NCBI GenBank assembly: GCA_964543525.1
Contig: CAZIYW010000010.1
Span: 1 to 64,000 of the forward strand
Direction: 5' to 3'
From: CBDVBE01 sp964543525
Lineage (GTDB): Bacteria; Fibrobacterota; Chitinivibrionia; Chitinivibrionales; JANQEN01
DNA length: 64,000 bases
In this document: piece by piece, positions 38,103 through 47,006 of the stretch
Layout of the letters: every line of letters starts with the position of its first letter
Position numbering within the stretch: position 1 is the first letter of the stretch
Made by a program: the position numbers and the translations under genes
Notes under the pieces: generated by a model
Databases searched by the model: none
The model's input: the letters and a program-made list of their open reading frames with translations, nothing else
What the model was told of the DNA's origin: nothing

Positions 38103-38167
38103 CTCAGCTGGTATAGAGTACCTGCCTTACAAGCAGGTGGTCGTTGGTTCGAATCCAACAACGCCCA
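38093..38167 (+). tRNA. tRNA-Val (anticodon TAC)
   Basis: A 75-base cloverleaf. The acceptor GGGCGTT pairs with AACGCCC (38160-38166) with discriminator A. The D-arm is GCTC...GAGT-like. The anticodon stem CCTGC/GCAGG has loop CTTACAA, giving anticodon TAC, and the T-arm is GTTGG TTCGAAT CCAAC. CCA is not encoded. The first ten bases overlap the 3' end of the preceding open frame. Confidence 0.95.
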
Positions 38168-38191
38168 TTAAGAGTCATTGTATTATTCCGG

Positions 38192-38268
<77 letters not shown>

Positions 38269-38269
38269 T

Positions 38270-38307
38270 AAACGTCTCAGCTGTCAGAAACGGCTGAGAC
38301 GTTTTGT
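38270..38307 (+). terminator. Intrinsic terminator after the tRNA pair
   Basis: An inverted repeat AAACGTCTCAGC / GCTGAGACGTTTT (about 12 bp stem, 11-base loop) ends in a T-rich tail and begins one base after the tRNA-Asp CCA. It ends the tRNA transcript. Confidence 0.85.
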
Positions 38308-38381
38308 TTATACCTGCGTATTAATTGATGGAAGTGTTTACCATTAATTATTATACGGTAAAACGGTATTACATTATATAA

Positions 38382-38654
38382 AATCGTATAAAAGAAAACC
38401 GTGCTTTTCAGGAGTTATGGGATACACTCCGGGGAAAAGAGAGAATGGTGCTGTCGGCAATTGTACATGAAAATAGTGCTGCCGTATATTCGATGGAAGT
38501 TATAGAAAAAAGTAAATCTGGTATCCTGTTAAAAATTCAACGGGTGATTACCGATCTGGTTAAGAGAAATTCGATTACAAAAGATGATACGTCCGATTAT
38601 GCTGTACATGATACCGTGTTTAAATATTGGATACGCAAAGACACCTCGCGCTGA
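38382..38654 (+). pseudogene. C-terminal remnant of an AAA ATPase (ATPase_2-type)
   Basis: An open frame without a proper start reads FQELWDTLRGKERMVLSAIV, then a winged-helix-like segment, then SDYAVHDTVFKYWIRKD and a stop at 38654. This resembles the C-terminal wHTH of the ATPase_2 family, where an LxxxQ/ExxVLxAI segment is followed by xYxxxDPxFxxWL. The Walker motifs that should precede it are absent, so only the tail remains. An ATG at 38445 could make a 69-residue product, but nothing suggests it is expressed. The remnant sits directly after a tRNA pair, a common integration site. The rest of the gap 38308-38809 holds nothing I recognise. Confidence 0.5.
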
Positions 38655-38809
38655 ACAACATTTTTTGCTATAGTTGGTGAGAAAATGAATAGTATATTTC
38701 CCTTTATAAACCATTACCCTTAAATGTATAATAAGAACAAAAAAAGACAGATAAGAGATCGTGATGGTTATTATCTTGATATCACATTTATAATGATTTA
38801 CTTTGAAAT

Positions 38810-40729
38810 ATGGCTCAGTTCATTGTTATAATCGGCGATGTCCCGAAGAATGATCTTGAACAGATTGCCCAATCTGCTCAAAAGCATGGTATTGATGTTG
38901 AAGTAAAAGCGATTGCGGAAGAGTTGGGGAATTCGTTAACGAAGGTGGCGGTCGGTTATATATCATATTTACCCTGTTCTGAAAATGCCATGATTGAGCT
39001 GTTTTCAAATCTTCCAATAGGTGCGAGTGAGTATTTTCCTTTTTTTCAGAATGTTCAGGGCGATAAGTATCCGGAGTTTTTGAGTGACTATCCGGTTTCA
39101 GGGGTATTCGAAACACCTATGAAAAACGTTTGCCTGCGGAATATTTTTAACACCATACTTTTTCATGAAAGGCTTTCTGAGCAATATCGGGGGATTATTC
39201 GTGAGGCGACAAAGTACAGAAAGCAGAAGCAGCAGTTAATCAAGCTCAGCACCGCGCTTTCCATGCATTACGATCTTGATACACTGCTTGCTCTGATTCT
39301 CAATGAGAGTTGTGATATCATGGCTGCTGACGCCGGAAGCATTTATATACGCGAGCGATCGGGGCCGGGGCGCTCGTTTACCAATACCCTTCGTTTTAAG
39401 GTCTCTCTGAATCAGTCGGTTGACTTTAAGACATCTGGGGAGTTCAGTATTGAAATAGATAAGAATAGAATAGCCGGGTATGTCGCTGCAACCGGTCGCC
39501 CGCTGAATATTAAGGACGTGTACGCTCTTGATGATTCAGTGCCGTATACATTTAAAAAAGATTTTGACGAGCAGTTTAATTATCGCATGAAATCAATGTT
39601 GACCGTACCGCTTACCAATAATGCAGGTGAGGTGGTGGGGGTCCTTCAGTTGATGAATAAAAAAAACGATTCGTCAATAAAACTCACTTCCCCCGAAACC
39701 GTTAAACGGGAGGTGATACCATTTTCATATGCCGATGAAGAGTTTTTACACTCTATCGGTGCGCTCGCTGCAGTTTCTATTGAGCGAACCCAGTTGTATG
39801 AAAATATTGAACAGATTTTTGAAGGCTTTTTAAGTTCTTCCATTGCAGCGATAGACGAACGGGACCGTGTTACTTCAGGCCACTCCCGACGTGTTATGGG
39901 ATATGCCATGGCTTTTGTTGAAGCTATGAATAAAACTACGGAGGGAGCCTTTGCGGAGGTCTTCTTTTCTGAAAGTCAACGTCGGCAGTTTAAATTCGCG
40001 GCGCTGCTTCACGATATAGGAAAGATTGGTGTGCCGGAGGCGTTGCTTATAAAGGAGTGTCGTCTCTCTCCCGGAGATTTCGCAGCAGTGGCGGCACGCT
40101 TTGAAATTATTCGATTTCAACTGGTTGCCGGAAACACAAAATATCCGCTACCCTGGAGCAGTGTCGAGGAGCTTGATGCTGACCGCATTTTTTTAGAAAA
40201 AGTAAATAAAGCAGGTTTTCTCAATGATGAGGATTTTAGCCGTCTAAGTAACCTGAAGAAAAAAGTGTATTGGAACTCTTTTGGTGAGAAAATGTTATTA
40301 CTCGGTGAAGAAGAGTGGGAATCCCTTTCCGTCAGAAAAGGGAATTTAACACTCCGTGAGCGTGATATTATTAATTCTCACGCTGTCTCTTCACACAGAA
40401 TACTTTCCAAGATTCCCTGGACACCGGAGCTGGAGATGATACCGGAAATTGCAGCCCATCATCATGAAAAGCTGGACGGTACCGGCTATCCTGACGGATT
40501 AAAAACCAAGGAAATGCGTCTGGAGGATAAAATATTAGCGGTTGTTGATATTTATGATGCCATTATTGCGCAGGACAGACCGTATAAACCTGCTATGCCT
40601 CCGTTAAAGGCGCTGGATATACTTCGTGAAGAAGCCCGTGAAGGACATGTTGACTGTGATATTGTGGATTTCTTCATTGAAAAAGAGATTTATAAGATAT
40701 TTTTTGACCAGCTTTCAGTTTCTGAATGA
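38810..40729 (+). CDS. GAF and HD-GYP domain protein (probable c-di-GMP phosphodiesterase)
   Basis: A 639-residue cytoplasmic protein. An N-terminal region of ~130 residues has no clear family. A GAF domain covers about 145-330 (SMHYDLDTLLALILNESCDI, then MLTVPLTN and QLMNK). An HD-GYP domain covers about 350-630, with the HDIGK pair (about 401-405) and HHHEKLDGTGYP (about 551-562), both complete. HD-GYP enzymes degrade cyclic di-GMP. The GAF domain suggests control by a small ligand. It overlaps murB by 4 bases (ATGA), so the two are coupled. Confidence 0.88.
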   Translation: MAQFIVIIGDVPKNDLEQIAQSAQKHGIDVEVKAIAEELGNSLTKVAVGYISYLPCSENAMIELFSNLPIGASEYFPFFQNVQGDKYPEFLSDYPVSGVFETPMKNVCLRNIFNTILFHERLSEQYRGIIREATKYRKQKQQLIKLSTALSMHYDLDTLLALILNESCDIMAADAGSIYIRERSGPGRSFTNTLRFKVSLNQSVDFKTSGEFSIEIDKNRIAGYVAATGRPLNIKDVYALDDSVPYTFKKDFDEQFNYRMKSMLTVPLTNNAGEVVGVLQLMNKKNDSSIKLTSPETVKREVIPFSYADEEFLHSIGALAAVSIERTQLYENIEQIFEGFLSSSIAAIDERDRVTSGHSRRVMGYAMAFVEAMNKTTEGAFAEVFFSESQRRQFKFAALLHDIGKIGVPEALLIKECRLSPGDFAAVAARFEIIRFQLVAGNTKYPLPWSSVEELDADRIFLEKVNKAGFLNDEDFSRLSNLKKKVYWNSFGEKMLLLGEEEWESLSVRKGNLTLRERDIINSHAVSSHRILSKIPWTPELEMIPEIAAHHHEKLDGTGYPDGLKTKEMRLEDKILAVVDIYDAIIAQDRPYKPAMPPLKALDILREEAREGHVDCDIVDFFIEKEIYKIFFDQLSVSE

Positions 40730-41613
40730 TACCGATTAAAGAAAACATATCATTAAGGGAGAAATCATCCTTCCGCATTGGCGGTGTCGCACGGTATTAT
40801 GTCCGGGTTCACCGTATTGCTGAAGTGAAGGATGTCTGTCGCTGGGCGCGGGAGCACGAACAACCCCTTTTCATTCTGGGTCGGGGATCGAATATATTGA
40901 TAAGTGATGCCGGATGGCCCGGGTTGGTTCTGGATATGTCCGGTTTTACTGAGATTACCTGGCATGAGACCATCGCGGTATGTCAAAGCGGTGCGCTGCT
41001 GCACACGCTGGTAAAACAGTCGGTTGATCGCGGTTTCGGCGGTATGGAGGAGTTGGCAGGCATACCGGGAAGTGTCGGCGGGGCACTGGTGATGAATGCC
41101 GGCGCATTTACGCAGACTGTTTCAGAGTGTCTCGTTTCAGTAAAAGGTGTTTCCGTCGAGGGTACAGGATTTAATTTAGGAAGGAGTGACATTAATTTCG
41201 GATACCGTACCAGTTCGTTTAAACAGGAGAGTACCATACTACTGGAAGCTGAATTTTTATTTGTAAAGCAGAATAAAGAACAGTTACTGTCGGCATTTAC
41301 CGAAACACTTAAAAAACGGAATCGAAAGCAACCGCTCGATACACCGAATTGCGGCAGTGTATTTAAACGCCCGGCGGGATATTATGCGGGCGCTTTAATT
41401 GAAGAATGCGGCTTGAAAGGCTATACCATAGGCGGTGCGATGGTAGCGCCGAAACATGCCAATTTTATACTGAACTCCGGCAGCGCTTCAGCAGAGGATG
41501 TCCGAAAGCTTATTGTACATATCCAGAGGCAAGTATATAACGCTTACGGTATTTTACTTGAACCGGAAGTAGTGTTTGTCGGTGATTTTTATACACCTCT
41601 GTTTGAACCCTGA
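40726..41613 (+). CDS. murB: UDP-N-acetylenolpyruvoylglucosamine reductase
   Basis: A 295-residue FAD enzyme that reduces UDP-GlcNAc-enolpyruvate to UDP-MurNAc in peptidoglycan synthesis. FAD contacts are visible in LGRGSNILISD (about 44-54) and ELAGIPGSVGGALVMNAGAF (about 107-126). The YRTSSFK motif carries the catalytic Tyr/Arg region; CGSVFKRP holds the proton-donor Ser; the C-terminal Glu is in LLEPEVVFVG. Length fits the shorter (type II) MurB class. It starts within the stop codon of the HD-GYP gene. Confidence 0.95.
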   Translation: MIPIKENISLREKSSFRIGGVARYYVRVHRIAEVKDVCRWAREHEQPLFILGRGSNILISDAGWPGLVLDMSGFTEITWHETIAVCQSGALLHTLVKQSVDRGFGGMEELAGIPGSVGGALVMNAGAFTQTVSECLVSVKGVSVEGTGFNLGRSDINFGYRTSSFKQESTILLEAEFLFVKQNKEQLLSAFTETLKKRNRKQPLDTPNCGSVFKRPAGYYAGALIEECGLKGYTIGGAMVAPKHANFILNSGSASAEDVRKLIVHIQRQVYNAYGILLEPEVVFVGDFYTPLFEP

Positions 41614-41712
41614 TATCTGATAAAAAATGCGTCTCCATTTTCCACTTCATGAAGTATTTTTAGCTTTCTTTTTGTAGCACACAGCAGTATAATTCAACGC
41701 AGGAAAAAGTAT

Positions 41713-42336
41713 ATGCATTTAACAGTTAAAAAATTTGTGACAGGACCTATTGAAACGAATACCTATGTTGTTGGCAACGAAAGCAAAGCCTGTATTATAA
41801 TTGATCCGTCACACGGTTGTGATACAATTCTGGAACATATAAACACGCAAGGGTTGTCCTGTGTGGCCATTATTCTTACCCATGGACACTTTGATCATTT
41901 CCTTGGCCTTGAGGAGATATTGAAAGTTTTTCCGGATACCGGAATCTGGATTCATCATGAAGAAGTTACTTTTTTGAGCAATCCTGATTTCAACGGCTCA
42001 TACATGATAGGGATGGAGGTAAGCTATACCGGACCGGTAAAAGAAATTTACGAGGGATTTCAGGAGATCGGCGGTTTTCCTATGCAGGTATTTCATGTGC
42101 CCGGTCACAGTCCCGGTGGCATAGTGCTATATATGGAACCCTATTGTTTTTCCGGTGATACGCTTTTTGCAGGATCTATCGGCCGTTTTGATTTCCCCGG
42201 ATGTGACGGCGGGGCGTTAATCGCCAATATCAGAGAGAAATTATTAACACTTCCCGATGAAACCGTGGTCTGTCCAGGGCACGGCGGCAGGACAACTGTT
42301 GGCCGGGAAAAAAAGCGGAATCCTTTTTTACAATGA
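41713..42336 (+). CDS. MBL-fold metallo-hydrolase (glyoxalase II-like)
   Basis: A 207-residue metallo-beta-lactamase-fold protein. The metal-binding motif THGHFDHFLG (about 56-65), a second ligand His in VPGHSPGG, Asp in FSGDTLFAGSIGR and His in VCPGHGGRTTVG are all present. The layout is that of the YcbL / GloB-like group, which hydrolyses thioesters. The true substrate cannot be read from the sequence. Its stop overlaps the xerD start by 4 bases. Confidence 0.88.
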   Translation: MHLTVKKFVTGPIETNTYVVGNESKACIIIDPSHGCDTILEHINTQGLSCVAIILTHGHFDHFLGLEEILKVFPDTGIWIHHEEVTFLSNPDFNGSYMIGMEVSYTGPVKEIYEGFQEIGGFPMQVFHVPGHSPGGIVLYMEPYCFSGDTLFAGSIGRFDFPGCDGGALIANIREKLLTLPDETVVCPGHGGRTTVGREKKRNPFLQ

Positions 42337-43238
42337 AAGAATTGCCGTATCAGACCTCATACCTTGCCTATATCCAGCTCGAGAAGACGCTGAGTGAAAA
42401 TACGATAGATTCCTACCGGTATGATCTGGAAAGACTCTCATCTTTCCTTGAGCAGCGGCATATTAATGCAGTTACCGGTGTGACGAACGCAGCGCTGTCT
42501 CAATATATTCAGACTCTTTTTGATATGGGATTTGCAGAATCGTCCATACAGCGAACACTGTCCTCTATCCGCGGTTATTATGGATTTCTGGTTTCTGAAG
42601 GGACACTGAAGCAGGACCCCACTGAGTTGCTGGAAGGACCCAAGCGTTCGCGATATCTGCCGTCGGTACTCACGGTTGAAGAGATTATGCGTCTGTTTAA
42701 TGTTATTGACACTGAGAGACGCGGCGGTATTCGTGATCGGGCTATGCTTGAAACCTTGTATGCAACCGGCATGCGGGTTTCGGAACTCTCATCATTTACT
42801 TTCGAGCAGATTATTCCTGAGGAAAAAATGGTACGGATCATTGGAAAAGGTTCCAAGGAGCGTCTTGTTCCCATTGGCGATATCGCGTTAAACTGGATAA
42901 AGGAATACACGGAGGTTGAGCGTATTTTTTTTGCCAAACCGGGAACCGACAGTACCGTGTTTCTTAATGTACGGGGAAATCCATTGAGTCGAATGGGGAT
43001 ATGGAAGATCATTCAAAGGTATATTCTGCTTGCCGGTATAACTAAAAAGGTTTCTCCCCATACCTTTCGTCACTCTTTTGCGACGCATCTTCTGGAAGGC
43101 GGTGCTGATTTACGAGTGGTACAGGAGATGCTGGGACATGCCAATATCGTTACTACAGAGATATATACGCATATTGACAGAGAATACCTGAAAGAGGTAC
43201 ACCGGAGTTTTCATCCACGTTATAATAAACAACAGTAG
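42333..43238 (+). CDS. xerD: Tyrosine recombinase XerD-like
   Basis: A 301-residue tyrosine recombinase. The N-terminal SAM-like core-binding domain (about 5-90) is followed by the catalytic domain with Arg in ATGMRVSEL (about 150), Lys in GKGSKERLVP, the HxxR box PHTFRHSFATHLLEGGADLR, His in LGHANI and the nucleophile Tyr in TEIYTHID (about 280). Full length and all catalytic residues intact indicate the housekeeping dimer-resolution enzyme rather than a phage integrase. XerC versus XerD cannot be settled without a comparison. Confidence 0.88.
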   Translation: MKELPYQTSYLAYIQLEKTLSENTIDSYRYDLERLSSFLEQRHINAVTGVTNAALSQYIQTLFDMGFAESSIQRTLSSIRGYYGFLVSEGTLKQDPTELLEGPKRSRYLPSVLTVEEIMRLFNVIDTERRGGIRDRAMLETLYATGMRVSELSSFTFEQIIPEEKMVRIIGKGSKERLVPIGDIALNWIKEYTEVERIFFAKPGTDSTVFLNVRGNPLSRMGIWKIIQRYILLAGITKKVSPHTFRHSFATHLLEGGADLRVVQEMLGHANIVTTEIYTHIDREYLKEVHRSFHPRYNKQQ

Positions 43239-44825
43239 ATGTTACTCGTTATGAACGATATTATTCCACAATCAATATGTCAGATACATTATCATAATAA
43301 TACCGGAGGGGTTACAAAGGTAATCACACGGTACGCAGAGATATTTAACGGGACAGCACCTAAATCCATTAAAAGAAATATTCTTTTTTGCAGCGATATC
43401 GGGACAATACCTTCATGCAATAGCGTGATGGAAACAATTAATATCAAAGAGGCCAATTATCACTCTTTCAGCACCAAGAATTCTTTTATTAAAACAAGGG
43501 ATGTATTGGTAAAAAAACTAAATCGGCATATAAATAATCTACCGCAGCCGGTTTTAATCATTGGGCACAACCTTTCGCTTGGAAAAAATTGTGCATTGTC
43601 GGCTGCGTTTGCTGAATTAATAAAGCGATTTGAGGATGAGCAGGCATTTCATTTTTTCTCGGTTATACATGATCTGGCGGAGGAGGGAAGAATTACCCTG
43701 TTACAGCAGATCAGGTTTTTGGAATCAACGGGTATTCCGGTATGGCAATATCTGTATCCTGCCGGGAATGTCCGGTATGTCGTGCTTAATAAACGTAATT
43801 ACACCCTCTTTACAGAAGCAGGCTTTTCAACCGCTCTGTTGCCGAATCCTCTTGATGACATGGTTGACTCCGGTACATTGACGGTACGGCAGAGAAAAAG
43901 AATAACCGAAGGATTACTGATGCTTTCCGGGAAAGACCACTCCTGTTTTTATCCTTCAAAGCCGACTTTTTTCTATCCGGTCCGCGTGATCTCAAGGAAA
44001 AATGTTCTTGAGGCAATCATACTGACATGCATCATCCACAAAGCAAATCTGCTAATCGGCGGCAAGGGAAGTTCGTCGGTTGATAAAAAGTTGTACGACG
44101 GAATAAAACGTTTTTCTCAGCGGCATCGTTTACCCGTCGTATTTGACTGTGAAAGCCTTAAAGAATTTTTACCAAAGAATTTTATTAGAAATGATACTAT
44201 CTTTTCGCTTCTCTACCGGTATTGCGATGATTGTATTTCCACTTCGGTAAGTGAGGGATTTGGTTTTGCGTTATATGAGCCGTGGCTTTACGGTAGAACG
44301 GTCATTGGCCGGCTGCCGCTGAGCATAAGTGATCATGAGTGGTGTGACCTGTCCCATCTGTATACACGGTTTGATATACCTGCCTCCTGGATATCAATGG
44401 AGGATTTGTGGCGGCACTATCACTATACACAGAAAATACTTGGGGCAAAGATAAACGCAGGCTATTTTAAACGTTTTCAAAAGAGATGTATAAAAAACGG
44501 TATGGTTGACTTTGGAATACTTACACAACAATTGCAATTCTCGGTTACTGAAATAATCATTCGAAACATTCCTTCCTCCCGAGAAATTACTAAAGCTAAT
44601 ATAATCACGGAAGCAAATTCGAGAAGAAGGATAAAAGGAACGGTTTCTGAAAAAAATAGAAAAGGATTACGGGGAGCACTGACCGGGAGAGCTTATCGAG
44701 ACAGGGTGCGGGAGTGCTTCCTGAGTGTGGCAGGATCACACAAAAAAAAGGCAGGTGATCGTACACGGTTTATAAAGTATTTTTCATCACCGGATTATTT
44801 CAGTGCGTTAATGACAATGCTATAA
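43239..44825 (+). CDS. Glycosyltransferase-like protein (GT-B fold, GT4-type)
   Basis: A 528-residue soluble protein that starts directly after the xerD stop; an alternative ATG is at 43251. The N-terminal part has HYHNNTGGVTKVITRYAEIF, reminiscent of the donor-proximal loop of GT4 enzymes (GG..V). The C-terminal half has SEGFGFALYEPWLYGRTVIG (about 340-359), which matches the EGFGL...EA motif of GT-B glycosyltransferases. A basic C-terminal tail (about 450-528) is unlike the family. The substrate is unknown. The basic tail could bind membrane or nucleic acid, which is speculation. Confidence 0.6.
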   Translation: MLLVMNDIIPQSICQIHYHNNTGGVTKVITRYAEIFNGTAPKSIKRNILFCSDIGTIPSCNSVMETINIKEANYHSFSTKNSFIKTRDVLVKKLNRHINNLPQPVLIIGHNLSLGKNCALSAAFAELIKRFEDEQAFHFFSVIHDLAEEGRITLLQQIRFLESTGIPVWQYLYPAGNVRYVVLNKRNYTLFTEAGFSTALLPNPLDDMVDSGTLTVRQRKRITEGLLMLSGKDHSCFYPSKPTFFYPVRVISRKNVLEAIILTCIIHKANLLIGGKGSSSVDKKLYDGIKRFSQRHRLPVVFDCESLKEFLPKNFIRNDTIFSLLYRYCDDCISTSVSEGFGFALYEPWLYGRTVIGRLPLSISDHEWCDLSHLYTRFDIPASWISMEDLWRHYHYTQKILGAKINAGYFKRFQKRCIKNGMVDFGILTQQLQFSVTEIIIRNIPSSREITKANIITEANSRRRIKGTVSEKNRKGLRGALTGRAYRDRVRECFLSVAGSHKKKAGDRTRFIKYFSSPDYFSALMTML

Positions 44826-44856
44826 AACAGTAATGGCAAGAAAATTAACTTTTTCC

Positions 44857-44886
44857 TTGACTTTTTAACCTCATTCATTGGATATT
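44857..44886 (+). promoter_or_regulatory. Probable promoter for the HU-family gene
   Basis: A T tract and CTTGACT (-35 TTGACT at 44857-44862) with a weak -10 (GATATT, 18-base spacer) precede the HU gene by about 30 bases. Confidence 0.45.
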
Positions 44887-44917
44887 TTAATTATCACAAA
44901 TTTTCTCGGGAGGAATT

Positions 44918-45286
44918 GTGGCAAATACAACAAAGCATGATTTAATTGCATCTGTGTCAAAGTTTACCGGTTTAACACAGGCCGACACGAAAATTGTTGT
45001 TGAAGAGTTTCTTGAAACAATTGCACAAATTCTTGAAGAAAACAAGACCATTGAAGTGCGAGGATTTGGCACATTTTATACAAAAGTAAGAAAACCGAGA
45101 CCTGCACGGAACCCGAAAACCGGTGAGATTGTTCCCTTGCCGCGACGTGTTGTTCCTCTTTTCAAGTATTCAAGTGAATTGAAGAAGAAGATTACCGATT
45201 CTCTTGCGCAGCCACCGGAGCAGAGTTCTTCCGGTGTCGAAACCAATCTGCCGCAACCGGATGCCGGTAATCAATCTCTCTATTAG
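44918..45286 (+). CDS. HU/IHF-family DNA-binding protein
   Basis: A 122-residue histone-like protein. The dimerisation helices (about 1-45) and the DNA-embracing arm (GFGTFYTKVRKPRPARNPKTG, with the RNPKTGE signature) are complete. It starts with GTG at 44918, with CGGGAGGA just upstream. A proline/glutamine/serine-rich tail of about 28 residues after the normal C-terminus is longer than in a typical 90-residue HU. It probably bends DNA and compacts the nucleoid. Confidence 0.92.
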   Translation: MANTTKHDLIASVSKFTGLTQADTKIVVEEFLETIAQILEENKTIEVRGFGTFYTKVRKPRPARNPKTGEIVPLPRRVVPLFKYSSELKKKITDSLAQPPEQSSSGVETNLPQPDAGNQSLY

Positions 45287-45440
45287 CCGTTTTAGTTTCC
45301 ATTACCAAAAGTAAAAAGTTTAATGCCGGTAAATCGGCTCAGGCAGGGTAGACACTCCTTTCAGTGGACCGCCGTAATACTTTTATTTACCTTCCTCTTT
45401 CAAGTTAAGCATTACTTTAGTCATAGTTCACTTTTTTTCC

Positions 45441-45469
45441 TTGACTCTGTATTTGCATGAGGTTACAAT
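45441..45469 (+). promoter_or_regulatory. Sigma-70-type promoter for the exported-protein cluster
   Basis: TTGACT at 45441-45446, a 17-base spacer and TACAAT at 45464-45469, preceded by a T tract. This is the best promoter match in the window. It lies about 90 bases upstream of the 470-residue exported protein and could drive the three genes that follow. The rest of the gap from 45287 holds no gene I can see. Confidence 0.7.
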
Positions 45470-45558
45470 TATTCTAAACGTCAGTTACAGCACCTTAACT
45501 AAAAGACTTATTTATTCTGTTTCTTTAAATCATTCTCCTTAATAAAAGGTGGCAGGTA

Positions 45559-46971
45559 ATGAAAACGATACTAACAAAGTGTACAGTTTTTCTTTGTGTC
45601 GCGGGTTTTTTATTCGCACAAACCGGTGATATTGTAACCTCAGGATTAGCGCCGGATTTTGATGCCAAGCTCGCGTTCGGGTTTAACTATGATTATCTGC
45701 AGTCCCCTTTGAAAGTCTCTTTTGATTACCCGAAAGGCTACTTCTCAATAAATATACCACTAACCTATTCGCCGCCTAAGACATTAACCGGTGCCATGAC
45801 TGAGCCGCTTGCGGATCAGTTCGAAGAGGGAGAGGAATTCGAACCCACAGCATCCGCCACACAGAATGCAAATACCACCATCAAGGTTGATGTTCCCATG
45901 ATGGGCGGCGTATGTACATTCTCCAATATGCAGATGATGTATTTGAGATACATGAATACACTCGGTCTTCCGAACCTGGAGATCAGCCAGCCGCAGAGCG
46001 ACGATTCGGAATTCGGACTATTTATGCGCGGTATGGTAAGTGTTCCCGTGGATGTCCAGATGGGCTGGGAAACCATGACGTTCGGTTATGCCTATCAGGT
46101 AAACGATATGCTCAAATTCGCCTTTAATCTTCATCGTCATGTATTTACCTTTGATGTAAAGGGAAAAATCGATATCGATATTTTAGGGAAGTTATCTTTC
46201 AATATCGAAGGTGAGTCTGTTGAACAGGAGATTGAATATCCTCTTAAAAATGTTATTGACGGTCATTATGAGGTCGAGCGGTGGACGCCCACTATGGCAA
46301 TAAAATACTGGCGGGTCAGTCTTATCTCACGATTCGGAATGACAACTACGCCGCGGGGCTTCCTTACCGCACGCTATTCCGTTCCTTTCTTTATCGATCC
46401 GGAAACGTTCACTCTTGACGAGGGCCTTAGTGATGAAGAATTAATGACTGAATATCTGACGGAAAATATTGATAAGTTCCTTAATAATAACACAAATGAG
46501 GTCGAGTACAGCACCAATAAAAAAATGAAATGGAAAATGCCGCAGGCACATACCCTGATGTTTGATATTGTACCGGATAAATTGTCTCTCTCATATACGA
46601 AATTATTCGGGGATATTGAAATGGAGCTTTATGATCCAACATCGGACAAGCTTGCTTTACAGGATACCACCAACTATCCCGATACACTGGATTTCAGGTT
46701 TAATGCGTCCGTGGATCATATGATTATTTTACACGGCTCTTTTTACAGCAGTTTTTTTAATCTTGGTATTTATTCCATGGATTTCGGATTCCGTGACAGA
46801 AACAACCTTTTATATAATGTAAAAGCGTTAAGGAAGATACGATATGGTAAAGGTGTCATGACACCGATTCTTAATCTCGGCGCCATGATTGGCGGTAAGC
46901 TGCAGGTTCTCGCTGAGCTGGATGTTTTACCGCTGGTGGCATTTAAAACAGGTATAGTTTATTATTTCTGA
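45559..46971 (+). CDS. Exported, probable outer-membrane protein of unknown family
   Basis: A 470-residue protein with a signal peptide (TVFLCVAGFLFAQTGD). The mature part is rich in alternating hydrophobic and polar residues, as in beta-strands, and ends in an aromatic residue (KTGIVYYF), the usual outer-membrane barrel signal. No family is recognised. AAAGGTGG precedes the ATG. It begins a three-gene run of exported proteins and may form one envelope complex with the next two; this is an inference from position. Confidence 0.65.
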   Translation: MKTILTKCTVFLCVAGFLFAQTGDIVTSGLAPDFDAKLAFGFNYDYLQSPLKVSFDYPKGYFSINIPLTYSPPKTLTGAMTEPLADQFEEGEEFEPTASATQNANTTIKVDVPMMGGVCTFSNMQMMYLRYMNTLGLPNLEISQPQSDDSEFGLFMRGMVSVPVDVQMGWETMTFGYAYQVNDMLKFAFNLHRHVFTFDVKGKIDIDILGKLSFNIEGESVEQEIEYPLKNVIDGHYEVERWTPTMAIKYWRVSLISRFGMTTTPRGFLTARYSVPFFIDPETFTLDEGLSDEELMTEYLTENIDKFLNNNTNEVEYSTNKKMKWKMPQAHTLMFDIVPDKLSLSYTKLFGDIEMELYDPTSDKLALQDTTNYPDTLDFRFNASVDHMIILHGSFYSSFFNLGIYSMDFGFRDRNNLLYNVKALRKIRYGKGVMTPILNLGAMIGGKLQVLAELDVLPLVAFKTGIVYYF

Positions 46972-47006
46972 TATCTCAACATTATTGATTTTGAAAGGAT
47001 ACATTC

